The position numbers and the translations under genes were made by a program. The notes beneath the pieces are model-generated. The model was given only the letters and a program-made list of their open reading frames with translations. It was not told where the DNA came from and ran no database searches. A stretch of DNA of 64,000 bases from Nocardioides sp. 1609 (lineage in GTDB: Bacteria > Actinomycetota > Actinomycetes > Propionibacteriales > Nocardioidaceae): contig NZ_SPUJ01000001.1 of NCBI RefSeq assembly GCF_004522105.1, positions 372,001 to 436,000 of the forward strand. The letters run 5' to 3'. Each line of letters starts with the position of its first letter. Within the stretch, counting starts at the first letter, position 1. Positions 17,817 to 25,601 of this stretch are shown here, in pieces.

Positions 17817-18599
17817 GTGGATGCGCCGGACCCGACCTCGCCCGAGCTCGTGCTGCGCGGTGCCACCGTGCGGTTCGGTGGGCTGACGGCCCTGTCCGAC
17901 GTCGGGCTCGCGGTCGCCCCCCGCACGGTGCACGGCGTGATCGGACCCAACGGCGCCGGCAAGACCACCCTGTTCAACGTGGTGTGCGGCTTCGTCGCGC
18001 TCGACGAGGGCACGCTCGAGATCCGGGGCCGCGAGCGGCAGCGCCACCGGCCCCACCACCTGGCCGGGCTCGGCGTGGCCCGCACCCTCCAGGGTCTCGG
18101 TCTCTTCGACCGGCTCACCGTCCTCGACAACGTCGTCGTCGGTGCCGACCGGCACGCCCGGACCGGCTTCCTCGGGTCGCTGGCCGGGTTGCCGCCCTCC
18201 TCGCGGGAGGAGCGGCGGCTGCGCGAGAGGGCGCGCGAGGCCCTCGCCGGGCTGCACGTGCTCGAGCACGCGGACCGCTACCCGCCGAGCCTCCCCTACC
18301 CCGTCCGCAAGCGGGTCGCGCTGGCCCGGGCGCTGGTCGCCGAGCCCGACCTGCTGCTGCTCGACGAGCCCGCCAGCGGGTTGTCGTCCGACGAGATCAG
18401 CGACCTCGGCGACCTGGTCCGGGGGCTCACCGACCGGATGGCGGTGATGCTCGTCGAGCACCACATGGACCTGGTGATGCGGGTGTGCGACGAGATCACG
18501 GTGCTCGACTTCGGCCGGGTGATCGCGCACGGCACACCGGAGGTCGTCCGCAACGACCCGGCCGTGCTCGCGGCCTACCTCGGCGAGGCGGTGGACTGA
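17817..18599 (+). CDS. Liv-type ABC transporter ATP-binding protein (LivG-like)
   Basis: 260 residues. Walker A GPNGAGKTT near 43-51, Walker B LLLLDEPASGL. The signature region reads LPYPVRKRVALARAL instead of LSGGQ, a degenerate form seen in LivG-type subunits. The C-terminal VVRNDPAVLAAYLGE is typical of LivG. GTG 17817 follows GGGAGAG; an ATG at 17821 is out of frame. It begins a five-gene operon with ATG/TGA overlaps. Together with the second ATPase it powers uptake of a small carboxylate or amino-acid-like substrate. Confidence 0.9.
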   Translation: MDAPDPTSPELVLRGATVRFGGLTALSDVGLAVAPRTVHGVIGPNGAGKTTLFNVVCGFVALDEGTLEIRGRERQRHRPHHLAGLGVARTLQGLGLFDRLTVLDNVVVGADRHARTGFLGSLAGLPPSSREERRLRERAREALAGLHVLEHADRYPPSLPYPVRKRVALARALVAEPDLLLLDEPASGLSSDEISDLGDLVRGLTDRMAVMLVEHHMDLVMRVCDEITVLDFGRVIAHGTPEVVRNDPAVLAAYLGEAVD

Positions 18600-19300
18600 T
18601 GCTCACCGTCTCCGGGCTCACCGCCGGCTACGGGCCGATCACCGCGCTGCACGACGTCACGCTCGGCGCGGAGGAGGGCCGGATCACCGCCGTCCTCGGC
18701 GCCAACGGCGCGGGGAAGACGACGCTGCTGCGCACCGTCTCCGGCCTGCACCGTGCCCGGGCCGGCACCGTCGGGCTGGCCGGGCGCGACATCACCCGCA
18801 CCGCCGCCGAGCGGATGCCGGCGCTCGGCATGTCCCACGTGCCCGAGGGGCGCGGCGTCATCGTCGAGCTCACCGTCGAGGAGAACCTGCGGCTCGGCGG
18901 GCTGGCCCGCGGGCGGGTCCGTCCCGACGACCTCGACCGGGTCTACGGGCTCTTCGGACCGCTCGGCGAGCGGCGCGCCAAGCCGGCCGGCACGTTGTCC
19001 GGCGGCGAGCGGCAGATGCTCGTGATCGGCCGGGCCCTGATGGCTCGACCGACCGTGCTGCTGCTCGACGAGCCGTCGCTCGGCCTCGCCCCGCGCATCG
19101 TCACGCAGATCTTCGGGCTGCTCCGCGACCTGGTCCGCGAGGAGGGGCTGACGGTCCTGCTGGTCGAGCAGAACGCGCGCAGCGCCCTGTCGGTGGCCGA
19201 CCGCGGCGTCGTCCTCGACCTCGGCCGCGTGGTGGCCGACGACGTCGCCGACCGGCTGGCCGGCGACGAGAAGCTCCGACACGCCTATCTGGGATTCTGA
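18599..19300 (+). CDS. Liv-type ABC transporter ATP-binding protein (LivF-like)
   Basis: 233 residues. Walker A GANGAGKTT near 37-45, HVPEGRGVI, signature LSGGERQML, Walker B LLLDEPSLGLAP and LLVEQN are all classic LivF features. ATG overlaps the upstream stop as TGATG. It forms the ATPase heterodimer with the LivG-like subunit. Confidence 0.92.
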   Translation: MLTVSGLTAGYGPITALHDVTLGAEEGRITAVLGANGAGKTTLLRTVSGLHRARAGTVGLAGRDITRTAAERMPALGMSHVPEGRGVIVELTVEENLRLGGLARGRVRPDDLDRVYGLFGPLGERRAKPAGTLSGGERQMLVIGRALMARPTVLLLDEPSLGLAPRIVTQIFGLLRDLVREEGLTVLLVEQNARSALSVADRGVVLDLGRVVADDVADRLAGDEKLRHAYLGF

Positions 19301-19312
19301 GGAGGAGCACCG

Positions 19313-20191
19313 GTGCAACAGCTCGTGAACACCGCTCTCGGGGGGCTCACCCTCGGGATGGTCTACGCCGCGTTCGCCCTGGCGCTGGTGCTGATCTGGC
19401 GCTCGACGCGGGTGGTGAACTTCGCGCAGGCGCCGATGGCGATGGTGACCACGCTCCTCGCGCTCGAGCTGATCGAGGGCGGGGCGTCGTTCTGGCTCGC
19501 GTTCGCCGTCGCCCTCGTCAGCGGCCTGGTGCTCGGCGCCGTCATCGAGCGCGTCGTCGTCCGGCCCGTCGAGGGCAAGAGCGAGATCAACGCGGTGATC
19601 CTCACGCTCGGGCTGTTCATCGTGCTGCACGCCGCCGCCGCGCTGCTCTTCGGCAACGGCGTCCGGTCCTTCCCGGCGCCGTTCGGCGTCCGCGGCACCG
19701 AGATCGGGGGGACGACGTACGCGATCACCGGGTTCGGGATGTTCACGATCGCGGCGGTGCTCGTCACGATGGCCCTGCTGGTGCTGCTCTTCCGCTTCAC
19801 CGACCTCGGCCTGCGGATGCGTGCGGCCGCCCACGAGCCCGAGGTCGCGCGGCTGCTCGGCGTCAGGGTCGGCGGCATGCTGACGCTGGGCTGGGCGCTG
19901 GCTTCGGTGGTCGGCTCGCTGTCCGGGATCCTCATCGCCGGCGGCGACCTCGTGAACCCCAACTACATGGACTCCGTCGTCGTCTTCGGCTTCGTCGCCG
20001 CGGTGCTCGGCGGTCTCGACAGCCCGGTCGGCGCGGTCGTCGGGGGGCTGCTGCTCGGGGTGGCCCTCAGCTTCGTCAGCGGGTACGTCGGGTCGCAGCT
20101 GGTGGCGCTGACGGCCCTGGTGATCCTGATCGCGGTCCTCACCCTGCGACCCGGTGGCCTCTTCTCCACGACCCCGGCGAGGAGGGTCTGA
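19313..20191 (+). CDS. Liv-type ABC transporter permease (LivH-like)
   Basis: 292 residues, about eight membrane helices. Begins QQLVNTALGGLTLGMVYAAFALALVLIWRSTRVVNFAQAP, the standard LivH opening, and has the coupling region RMRAAAHEPEVARLLGV. GTG 19313 has a strong SD GGAGGAG. Substrate unknown. Confidence 0.92.
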   Translation: MQQLVNTALGGLTLGMVYAAFALALVLIWRSTRVVNFAQAPMAMVTTLLALELIEGGASFWLAFAVALVSGLVLGAVIERVVVRPVEGKSEINAVILTLGLFIVLHAAAALLFGNGVRSFPAPFGVRGTEIGGTTYAITGFGMFTIAAVLVTMALLVLLFRFTDLGLRMRAAAHEPEVARLLGVRVGGMLTLGWALASVVGSLSGILIAGGDLVNPNYMDSVVVFGFVAAVLGGLDSPVGAVVGGLLLGVALSFVSGYVGSQLVALTALVILIAVLTLRPGGLFSTTPARRV

Positions 20192-21342
20192 TGCGGGCGC
20201 TCCTCGCACGGGTGCGCGAGCAGACGCTGGTCCGGCACCTCGTCGTCGCGGCCGTCGCCGTCGTCCTCGTCGTGGCGGTGCTGACCGCGGTCAGCGACTA
20301 CCGCAGCACCCAGCTCACCCAGATGGCCTACCTCGCGACCGCGGCGGGCGGGCTGACCGTCCTCACCGGGCTCAACGGCCAGATCTCCCTCGGGCACGGC
20401 GCCCTGATGGCCTTCGGCGCCTACACGACGGCGCTGCTGCTCCCCGACCAGGACGCCGGGACGCCGCTGCCGCTGGTGATCCTGGCGGCCACCGCGCTGA
20501 CCGTCGTCGTCGGCGTCGTGGTCGGCTTCGCCGCGGCCCGGCTGCACGGCCCGTACCTCGCCGGCGCCACCCTGGCGCTGGCGATCGCGGTGCCCGGCAT
20601 CGCGCTGCACTTCGACGGCCGGCTCGGCGGTGACCAGGGACTCCGCGTGAGCGTGCCGGAGATCCCGCGCTGGGCCACCGACACCGCCTACTACCTCACC
20701 GGCAGCGACCCGACGCGCAGCAAGTACGTCTCGTTCGTCGCGTGGATGGTGCTCATCGTCGTCTTCGTGCTGCTCGCCAACCTGGCCCGCAGCCGGGTCG
20801 GACGGCGGTGGGCGGCCGTCCGCGACGACGAGGTCGCCGCCGAGCTCGCGGGGATCGACCTCGGCCGGGCCAGGATCAGCGCGTTCACCGTGAGCGCGGC
20901 CACCGCGGGCGCCGCCGGGGCGCTGCTCGCGCTGTGGAACCGCGGCGTCAGCCCCGGCGCGTTCTCCCTGACCCTGAGCCTGACGCTGCTCGCGATCGTC
21001 GTCCTCGGCGGCCTCGGCAGCCTCACCGGCGCCCTGGTGGGGGCCGCGCTGCTCACGTTCCTGCCCAAGGTGGTCACCGACGCCGGCAGCGACCTCGGCC
21101 TCAGCGACATCCGGGCCGCCGAGCTGTCGCCCCTGGTCTACGGCCTGGTGATGGTGCTGGTCATCCTGCTGGCCCCCCGCGGCCTGGTCGGCTCGCTCGC
21201 TGCTCCGGCGCACCGCCTGCGCCGCCGCTTCTCCCCCGGCCCGCCCCCGCCGGCCGCCACCCCGTCGTCCGCCACCCCGTCGTCCGCCACCCCGTCGTCC
21301 GCCACCCCCACCCGCACCACCACCGATGAAGGAGCACCATGA
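20191..21342 (+). CDS. Liv-type ABC transporter permease (LivM-like) with proline-rich tail
   Basis: 383 residues, multi-pass. The family motif GLNGQISLGHGALMAFGAY is at about 62-80, and the coupling helix RDDEVAAELAGIDLGRARI at about 210-228. The protein ends in an unusual low-complexity cytoplasmic tail with three exact A-T-P-S-S repeats. ATG overlaps the LivH stop by one base. The last codons overlap the substrate-binding protein gene. Confidence 0.92.
   Translation: MRALLARVREQTLVRHLVVAAVAVVLVVAVLTAVSDYRSTQLTQMAYLATAAGGLTVLTGLNGQISLGHGALMAFGAYTTALLLPDQDAGTPLPLVILAATALTVVVGVVVGFAAARLHGPYLAGATLALAIAVPGIALHFDGRLGGDQGLRVSVPEIPRWATDTAYYLTGSDPTRSKYVSFVAWMVLIVVFVLLANLARSRVGRRWAAVRDDEVAAELAGIDLGRARISAFTVSAATAGAAGALLALWNRGVSPGAFSLTLSLTLLAIVVLGGLGSLTGALVGAALLTFLPKVVTDAGSDLGLSDIRAAELSPLVYGLVMVLVILLAPRGLVGSLAAPAHRLRRRFSPGPPPPAATPSSATPSSATPSSATPTRTTTDEGAP
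21256..21300 (+). repeat. Three tandem 15-bp repeats coding for (ATPSS)3
   Basis: GCCACCCCGTCGTCC is present three times without change at 21256, 21271 and 21286, with a partial fourth copy after. It lies in the 3' end of the LivM-like gene, in frame, so copy-number change would only alter tail length. Confidence 0.9.
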
Positions 21343-22658
21343 AGAGACACACCTGGGTCCCAGCCGTCGGCACCCTCCTGGCCGCGCTCGTCCTCGCCGG
21401 GTGCGGGGCGGGCGGGCGCGACGAGGGCGACGAGCCCGGCGAGGAGGTCGACACCGTCGGCGTCACCGACACCTCCGTCAAGATCGGTGCCCACTTCCCC
21501 CTGACCGGCGTCGCGGCGCCCGGCTACTCCGAGATCCCCACCGGCGCGCAGGCGTACTTCGACTACGTCAACGCCGCGGGCGGCATCAACGGCCGCACCA
21601 TCGAGTACGTCGTCAAGGACGACGGCTACGACCCGTCGAAGACCGGCGCGGTCACCAACGAGCTGGTGCTCGACGAGGAGATCTTCGCGATGGTCGGCGG
21701 GTTGGGCACGCCCACCCACCGCACCGTCGTCGACTTCCTCAACGAGGAGAAGGTGCCCGACCTCTTCGTCTCCTCCGGCTCGCTGCAGTGGGGCGACGAC
21801 GTCGAGGCGAAGCCGTACACCTTCGGCTGGCAGACCGACTACGAGAGCGAGGGGAAGATCATCGGCCAGTACGTCGCCGAGAACCTCCCCGACGCCAAGG
21901 TCGGCCTCTTCCTCCAGGACGACGACTTCGGGACCGACGGCGAGAAGGGCCTGCGGCAGTTCCTCGACGACCAGATCGTCTCGGTGCAGCGCTACACCTC
22001 CGGCAACACCGAGGTGGCCCCCCAGGTGACGGCCCTCCAGGCCGACGGGGCCGACGTGGTGATCGGGTTCAACACCCCGTCGTACACGGCGCTCACGCAG
22101 CTGACGGCACTCGGCCTGGGCTACCAGCCGCAGTGGGTCTACAGCAACGTCGGCTCCGACCCGACCCTCGTGGGCGGGCTGCTGGCCCAGTTCTCCGAGG
22201 GAGCGGTCGAGGGCGGCTCCAGCGCGCTCGACGGCGTGATGACCACCGAGTACATCGCCGGGGTCGACGCCGCGGACGACCCGTGGGTGCAGCTGTGGCA
22301 GAAGGTCTGGGACGAGCACGGCGCCGACGGCGAGCTCACCAACTACCGGATCTACGGCATGTCCCAGGCCTACGCGTTCGTCCAGGCCCTGGCCGCCGCC
22401 GGCGAGGACCTCACGCGCGACGGCCTGGTCGAGGCCGTCGAGGGACTCGGTGACGCCGAGGGCCCGCAGCTCGCGCCGTTCCGCTACGGCGCCGACAGCC
22501 ACCTCGGGATCTCGGGCATGCGGGTGGTGGCGCTCCGCGGCGGGGTCGGTGAGCCGAAGACCCCCGTGCTCGTCACCGACATCGGGGACGCCCCGATCGA
22601 GGAGGACTCCTCCGCCCAGGCCGAGGACGCCCCGCCCGAGAGCGGCGTCCCGGAGTAG
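21339..22658 (+). CDS. Liv-type substrate-binding lipoprotein
   Basis: 439 residues. Lipobox LVLAGC gives the lipid-modified Cys at about 21, after a KRH-containing signal peptide. The periplasmic-binding fold type I of amide/branched-chain substrate proteins follows: IGAHFPLTGVAAPGY, AYFDYVNAAGGINGRTIEYVVKDDGYDP. The C-terminal 25 residues are acidic. ATGA overlap with the LivM-like gene. It supplies specificity for the importer. The ACAD/SDR genes next door suggest the substrate is a carboxylic acid that is then beta-oxidised (inference). Confidence 0.92.
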   Translation: MKRHTWVPAVGTLLAALVLAGCGAGGRDEGDEPGEEVDTVGVTDTSVKIGAHFPLTGVAAPGYSEIPTGAQAYFDYVNAAGGINGRTIEYVVKDDGYDPSKTGAVTNELVLDEEIFAMVGGLGTPTHRTVVDFLNEEKVPDLFVSSGSLQWGDDVEAKPYTFGWQTDYESEGKIIGQYVAENLPDAKVGLFLQDDDFGTDGEKGLRQFLDDQIVSVQRYTSGNTEVAPQVTALQADGADVVIGFNTPSYTALTQLTALGLGYQPQWVYSNVGSDPTLVGGLLAQFSEGAVEGGSSALDGVMTTEYIAGVDAADDPWVQLWQKVWDEHGADGELTNYRIYGMSQAYAFVQALAAAGEDLTRDGLVEAVEGLGDAEGPQLAPFRYGADSHLGISGMRVVALRGGVGEPKTPVLVTDIGDAPIEEDSSAQAEDAPPESGVPE

Positions 22659-22693
22659 CCGGCCCCGGCGCACGTCCCGCCGGCGGCGGGCCG

Positions 22694-23149
22694 CTAGGGG
22701 GCGCGACGTCCGAGCCGGTCGACGACCGGCCGGACGTCGCGCAACCGCAGGCCGTGGGCGCGGAAGGTGCCGCTGACGAGGCGGTCGCGACTGGCGAGGA
22801 GCCCGAGCAGCAGGTGCCCGCTGGTCACCGGCCTGGCCCCGCCGGCCCGCCGCATCGCCAGCGACCGCACGAGGACGTCGCGGGTGGCGTCGGTGACGCG
22901 TCGTCCGCCCCAGTCGGGCTCGCCCTCGAACGGTGGGTTGACCACGGCGAGCACGGTGGCGACGTCGATCCCGCGCGCCTGCACCTCCTCGACGTCGATC
23001 GTGTCGGACGCCGCCAGCCAGAGACCGTCGAGCGTGAGCAGCACGTCGTCGGCCGCGACCCCGACCGCGGCGAGGACCTCGCGCGCCGGCCGGTCGGCGA
23101 GCACCGCGCGCAACAGGTGGTGCGGGTGCACGTCCCGGCGGTCGGTCAC
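22694..23149 (-). CDS. Stand-alone Clp N-terminal domain protein
   Basis: 151 residues with two Clp_N-like repeats and no ATPase domain: VHPHHLLRAVLADRP at the start and VTSGHLLLGLLASRD near 107-121, the H-L-L-x-x-L pattern of ClpC/ClpS-like adaptor-binding domains. It may modulate ClpC or be a degron-binding adaptor. GTG 23149 is 6 nt after a TACCGT -10 box, so the mRNA is probably leaderless. It is convergent with the transporter operon. Confidence 0.8.
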   Translation of the reverse strand: MTDRRDVHPHHLLRAVLADRPAREVLAAVGVAADDVLLTLDGLWLAASDTIDVEEVQARGIDVATVLAVVNPPFEGEPDWGGRRVTDATRDVLVRSLAMRRAGGARPVTSGHLLLGLLASRDRLVSGTFRAHGLRLRDVRPVVDRLGRRAP

Positions 23150-23155
23150 CCCGCC

Positions 23156-23161
23156 ACGGTA
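23156..23161 (-). promoter_or_regulatory. -10 box of a leaderless promoter
   Basis: TACCGT read on the minus strand, followed by 6 nt and the GTG start of the Clp N-domain gene. Confidence 0.6.
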
Positions 23162-23189
23162 CGGCGCCCGGGTGACGGGGACGAGCGGG

Positions 23190-23840
23190 TCAGTCGCCGG
23201 CCCGTCGCGACTCCAGGACCCGGAAGCCCTTGGCGCTGGCCAGCCGCGTGGTCGGGAAGCCCTGCTCGCCGAGCCAGCGCTGCAGGGAGTCGGCGCCGAG
23301 GTTCTTGCCGACCACCAGCACCGCCCGGCCGCCGGGGGCCAGCCGCGGCAGCCAGGTCAGCAGCAGCGCGTGCAGTGCCTCCTTGCCGATCCGGATCGGC
23401 GGGTTCGACCAGATCTCGTCGTACGTCGCCCCCGGGTCGCCCGCGTCGACGGCGTCCGGGGTGGCGGCCGTGACCCGGTCGGCCAGGCCGAGGGCGGCGG
23501 CGTTCTCGCGGGTCAGGAGCAGGGCCCGCTCGTTGACGTCGACCGCGGTGACGAGCGCGCCCGGCACGCACGCGGCGAGCGCGAGCCCGATGACGCCGTA
23601 CCCGCAGCCCAGGTCGAGCACCCGGCTGCCCGCTGCCAGCGCCGGCGGCCCGGTCTCGCGGAAGAGGATCGCGGTGCCGACGTCGAGGCGCCCGCGGGCG
23701 AAGACCCCCGAGCCCGACGCGAGCTCGAGGCGCGTCCCCCACACCTCGGCCACCACGGCCGCTCGCTTGAACGGCACCGTCGGGTCGGCGGTGAAGTAGT
23801 GCTCGCCCCCGTCGGCCTGCTCGTCGGTCTCCTCAACCAC
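23190..23840 (-). CDS. Class I SAM-dependent methyltransferase, RsmC-like
   Basis: 216 residues. Motif [16 protein letters not shown] near 73-87, and motif [11 protein letters not shown] near 140-148, the NPP-[FIY] motif of base-amino methyltransferases. The opening [14 protein letters not shown] and the downstream [17 protein letters not shown] match the RsmC-like rRNA guanine-N2 methyltransferases of actinobacteria. The exact rRNA target is not certain. GTG 23840 overlaps the truA stop by 8 nt. Confidence 0.85.
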   Translation of the reverse strand: MVEETDEQADGGEHYFTADPTVPFKRAAVVAEVWGTRLELASGSGVFARGRLDVGTAILFRETGPPALAAGSRVLDLGCGYGVIGLALAACVPGALVTAVDVNERALLLTRENAAALGLADRVTAATPDAVDAGDPGATYDEIWSNPPIRIGKEALHALLLTWLPRLAPGGRAVLVVGKNLGADSLQRWLGEQGFPTTRLASAKGFRVLESRRAGD

Positions 23841-24651
23841 GCTTCGCCCTCGTCTGCTCGGCCCGGGCGACGAGGTCCTCGTCGGCCGGGTAGGCCACTT
23901 CCTCCAGGGTCAGCCCGTGCGCGTGGACGACGGCCGCCGCCCCCTCGCGCGCGGTCGCGGCCAGGACCTCACCGACCCACGCCACCGGACGTCGTCCCTC
24001 GCCGACGGCCAGCAGGCAGCCGACCAGCGCGCGCACCATGCTGTGGCAGAACGCGTCGGCCCGCACGGTGGCGACCGCGAGACCCGCGTCGTCGCGCACC
24101 CAGGACAGGTCGAGCAGCGTGCGGATCGTGGTCGCGCCCTCGCGCTGCTTGCAGAACGACGCGAAGTCGTGCTGCCCGACGAGCAGCGCACAGGCCCGGT
24201 TCATCGCGTCGAGGTCGAGCCGGCGCGGCCACGCGAGGACGTGGCGACGGGTCAGCGGGTCGAGCAGCTCGGTGGCGTCGGCGACGCGGTAGGCGTAGCG
24301 CCGCCACAGCGCCCCGAACCGGGCGTCGAACCCAGGGGCGGCCTCGCGCGCGCGACGGACCCGGACGTCGTGGGGCAGGACGCCGTTGAGCCGGCGGGCG
24401 AGCCGGTCGAGCTCGTCGGCCGGCAGCGGGTCGACGCCGGCAGGGAGGTCGGTGTGCACGACCTGGCCGCGCGCGTGGACGCCGGCGTCGGTGCGACCGG
24501 CGCACACGACGGCGACGCGGGCGTCGTCCGGGACCCGCAGCACGGTCGTCAGCGCGGTGGTGAGCTCGCCCTGCACGGTCCGCAGCCCGGGCTGGGCCGC
24601 CCAGCCACGGAAGTCGGTCCCGTCGTAGGCGAGATCGATCCGCAGGCGCAC
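23833..24651 (-). CDS. truA: tRNA pseudouridine(38-40) synthase TruA
   Basis: 272 residues, the usual length. It isomerises uridines 38-40 in the anticodon stem. [18 protein letters not shown] opens the protein, the catalytic Asp55 lies in [15 protein letters not shown], and FASFCKQ and [11 protein letters not shown] are the conserved C-terminal elements. The GTG at 24651 is the family's normal start; GACAAT six nt upstream could be a weak leaderless -10. In many actinobacteria truA follows rplQ; here it heads its own operon, divergent from an RTX gene. Confidence 0.96.
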   Translation of the reverse strand: MRLRIDLAYDGTDFRGWAAQPGLRTVQGELTTALTTVLRVPDDARVAVVCAGRTDAGVHARGQVVHTDLPAGVDPLPADELDRLARRLNGVLPHDVRVRRAREAAPGFDARFGALWRRYAYRVADATELLDPLTRRHVLAWPRRLDLDAMNRACALLVGQHDFASFCKQREGATTIRTLLDLSWVRDDAGLAVATVRADAFCHSMVRALVGCLLAVGEGRRPVAWVGEVLAATAREGAAAVVHAHGLTLEEVAYPADEDLVARAEQTRAKRG

Positions 24652-24684
24652 CCGGTGATTGTCGCAGGCGCCAGCGTTGTGACC

Positions 24685-24702
24685 GGACGCTGATCCCACG
24701 CT
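24685..24702 (+). promoter_or_regulatory. Candidate SARP-type heptamer repeats upstream of the first RTX gene
   Basis: GGACGCT (24685-24691) and CCACGCT (24696-24702) are separated by 4 nt, giving an 11-bp period. A weaker third unit would be CCTCCGC at 24707. The same spacing and a similar heptamer occur before the second RTX gene. 11-bp-spaced heptamers are the known recognition pattern of SARP regulators, and one is encoded next door. Confidence 0.4.
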
Positions 24703-24742
24703 GAGGCCTCCGCGGTCCTCTGGCCTCCCGCACCACCCACCC

Positions 24743-24761
24743 GGCCGGCACCCTGCCGGCC
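24743..24761 (+). other. Stem-loop in the RTX gene leader
   Basis: GGCCGGCA and TGCCGGCC are perfectly complementary with a 3-nt loop. The hairpin ends a few nucleotides before the SD (AGAGGA) of the RTX gene and could affect mRNA stability or translation. Confidence 0.5.
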
Positions 24762-24781
24762 CCAGCCAGAGGACCACCACC

Positions 24782-25489
24782 ATGAAGATCCCGACCACCC
24801 TCGCCGCCCTCGTCGGCGCCGGGTTTCTCGTCACCTCGCTCGGACCCGCGCTCGCCTCCTCCTCCGCCACGGCGGCGCAGGCGTCGGCACCGGGCTGCGT
24901 CACCAACGGCGCGTTCATCCCCGGCGGCAACGGCGACGACGTCCTCGTCGGCACCCCGTTCAACGACCTGATCGTCGCGGGACCCGGGGACGACGTCATC
25001 GACGGCGGCGGCGGCGCCGACACCATCCTCGCCGGCGACGGCGACGACGAGGTCACCGCCGGCGCCTGCGACGACCTCGTGAACGGCGGCGACGGGGCCG
25101 ACCGGCTGCTCGGCGAGAGCGGCGACGACCGGGTCGACGGCGGCAACGGCGACGACGCGGTCTTCGGCCAGTCCGGCGTCGACCGCCTCGACGGCCAGTC
25201 CGGTGTCGACCGGGTCGACGGCGGGTTCGACGACGACCGGCTGTTCGGCGGGGGCGGTGTCGACCGCGTGCTCGGGTTCACGGGCGCCGACGTCCTCGAC
25301 GGCGGGGCCGGCGACGACGTGCTCGACGGCGGCTCCGACGACGACCGGCTCTTCGGCGGCGACGGTGACGACGACCTGTTCGGCGCCGACGGCCGCGACC
25401 TGCTCGACGGCCAGGCCGGACCGGACTTCGCCCACGGCGGCGCCGGTCCCGACGCGTGCGTGCGCGTCGCGATCGCCGTCAGCTGCTGA
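24782..25489 (+). CDS. Secreted RTX-type calcium-binding repeat protein
   Basis: 235 residues. A Sec signal peptide ([17 protein letters not shown], cleavage probably after an A-x-A near 25-32) is followed by about 18 nonapeptide units of the form G-G-x-G-x-D-x-[LVI]-x from about residue 48 to 225, which form Ca2+-binding beta-rolls. No enzymatic domain is present, so the protein is essentially a beta-roll with a CxxN start and Cys at the end. SD AGAGGA precedes ATG 24782. It belongs with the second RTX gene and the SARP regulator between them. Function unknown; surface or biofilm roles are possible. Confidence 0.9.
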   Translation: MKIPTTLAALVGAGFLVTSLGPALASSSATAAQASAPGCVTNGAFIPGGNGDDVLVGTPFNDLIVAGPGDDVIDGGGGADTILAGDGDDEVTAGACDDLVNGGDGADRLLGESGDDRVDGGNGDDAVFGQSGVDRLDGQSGVDRVDGGFDDDRLFGGGGVDRVLGFTGADVLDGGAGDDVLDGGSDDDRLFGGDGDDDLFGADGRDLLDGQAGPDFAHGGAGPDACVRVAIAVSC

Positions 25490-25500
25490 GCCCTCGGCAG

Positions 25501-25536
25501 CGGGCCCGGGTCGACCTCGACGTCGTCCCGGGCCCG
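25501..25536 (+). terminator. Strong GC hairpin after the RTX gene
   Basis: CGGGCCCGGG (25501-25510) and CCCGGGCCCG (25527-25536) form a perfect 10-bp stem with a 16-nt loop, 12 nt after the RTX stop codon. Confidence 0.7.
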
Positions 25537-25601
25537 TCGGCGCGCCGTCGGTTCGTAGCCGGATGTATCAGGGGCCCTCCGCTGCCGGTCCTCCGAGGAC
25601 C

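Noticed and set aside
24782-25489. Regular short DNA repeats that could suggest a CRISPR or minisatellite array.
   Set aside because: They follow the nine-residue RTX protein repeat in frame and are not identical at DNA level.
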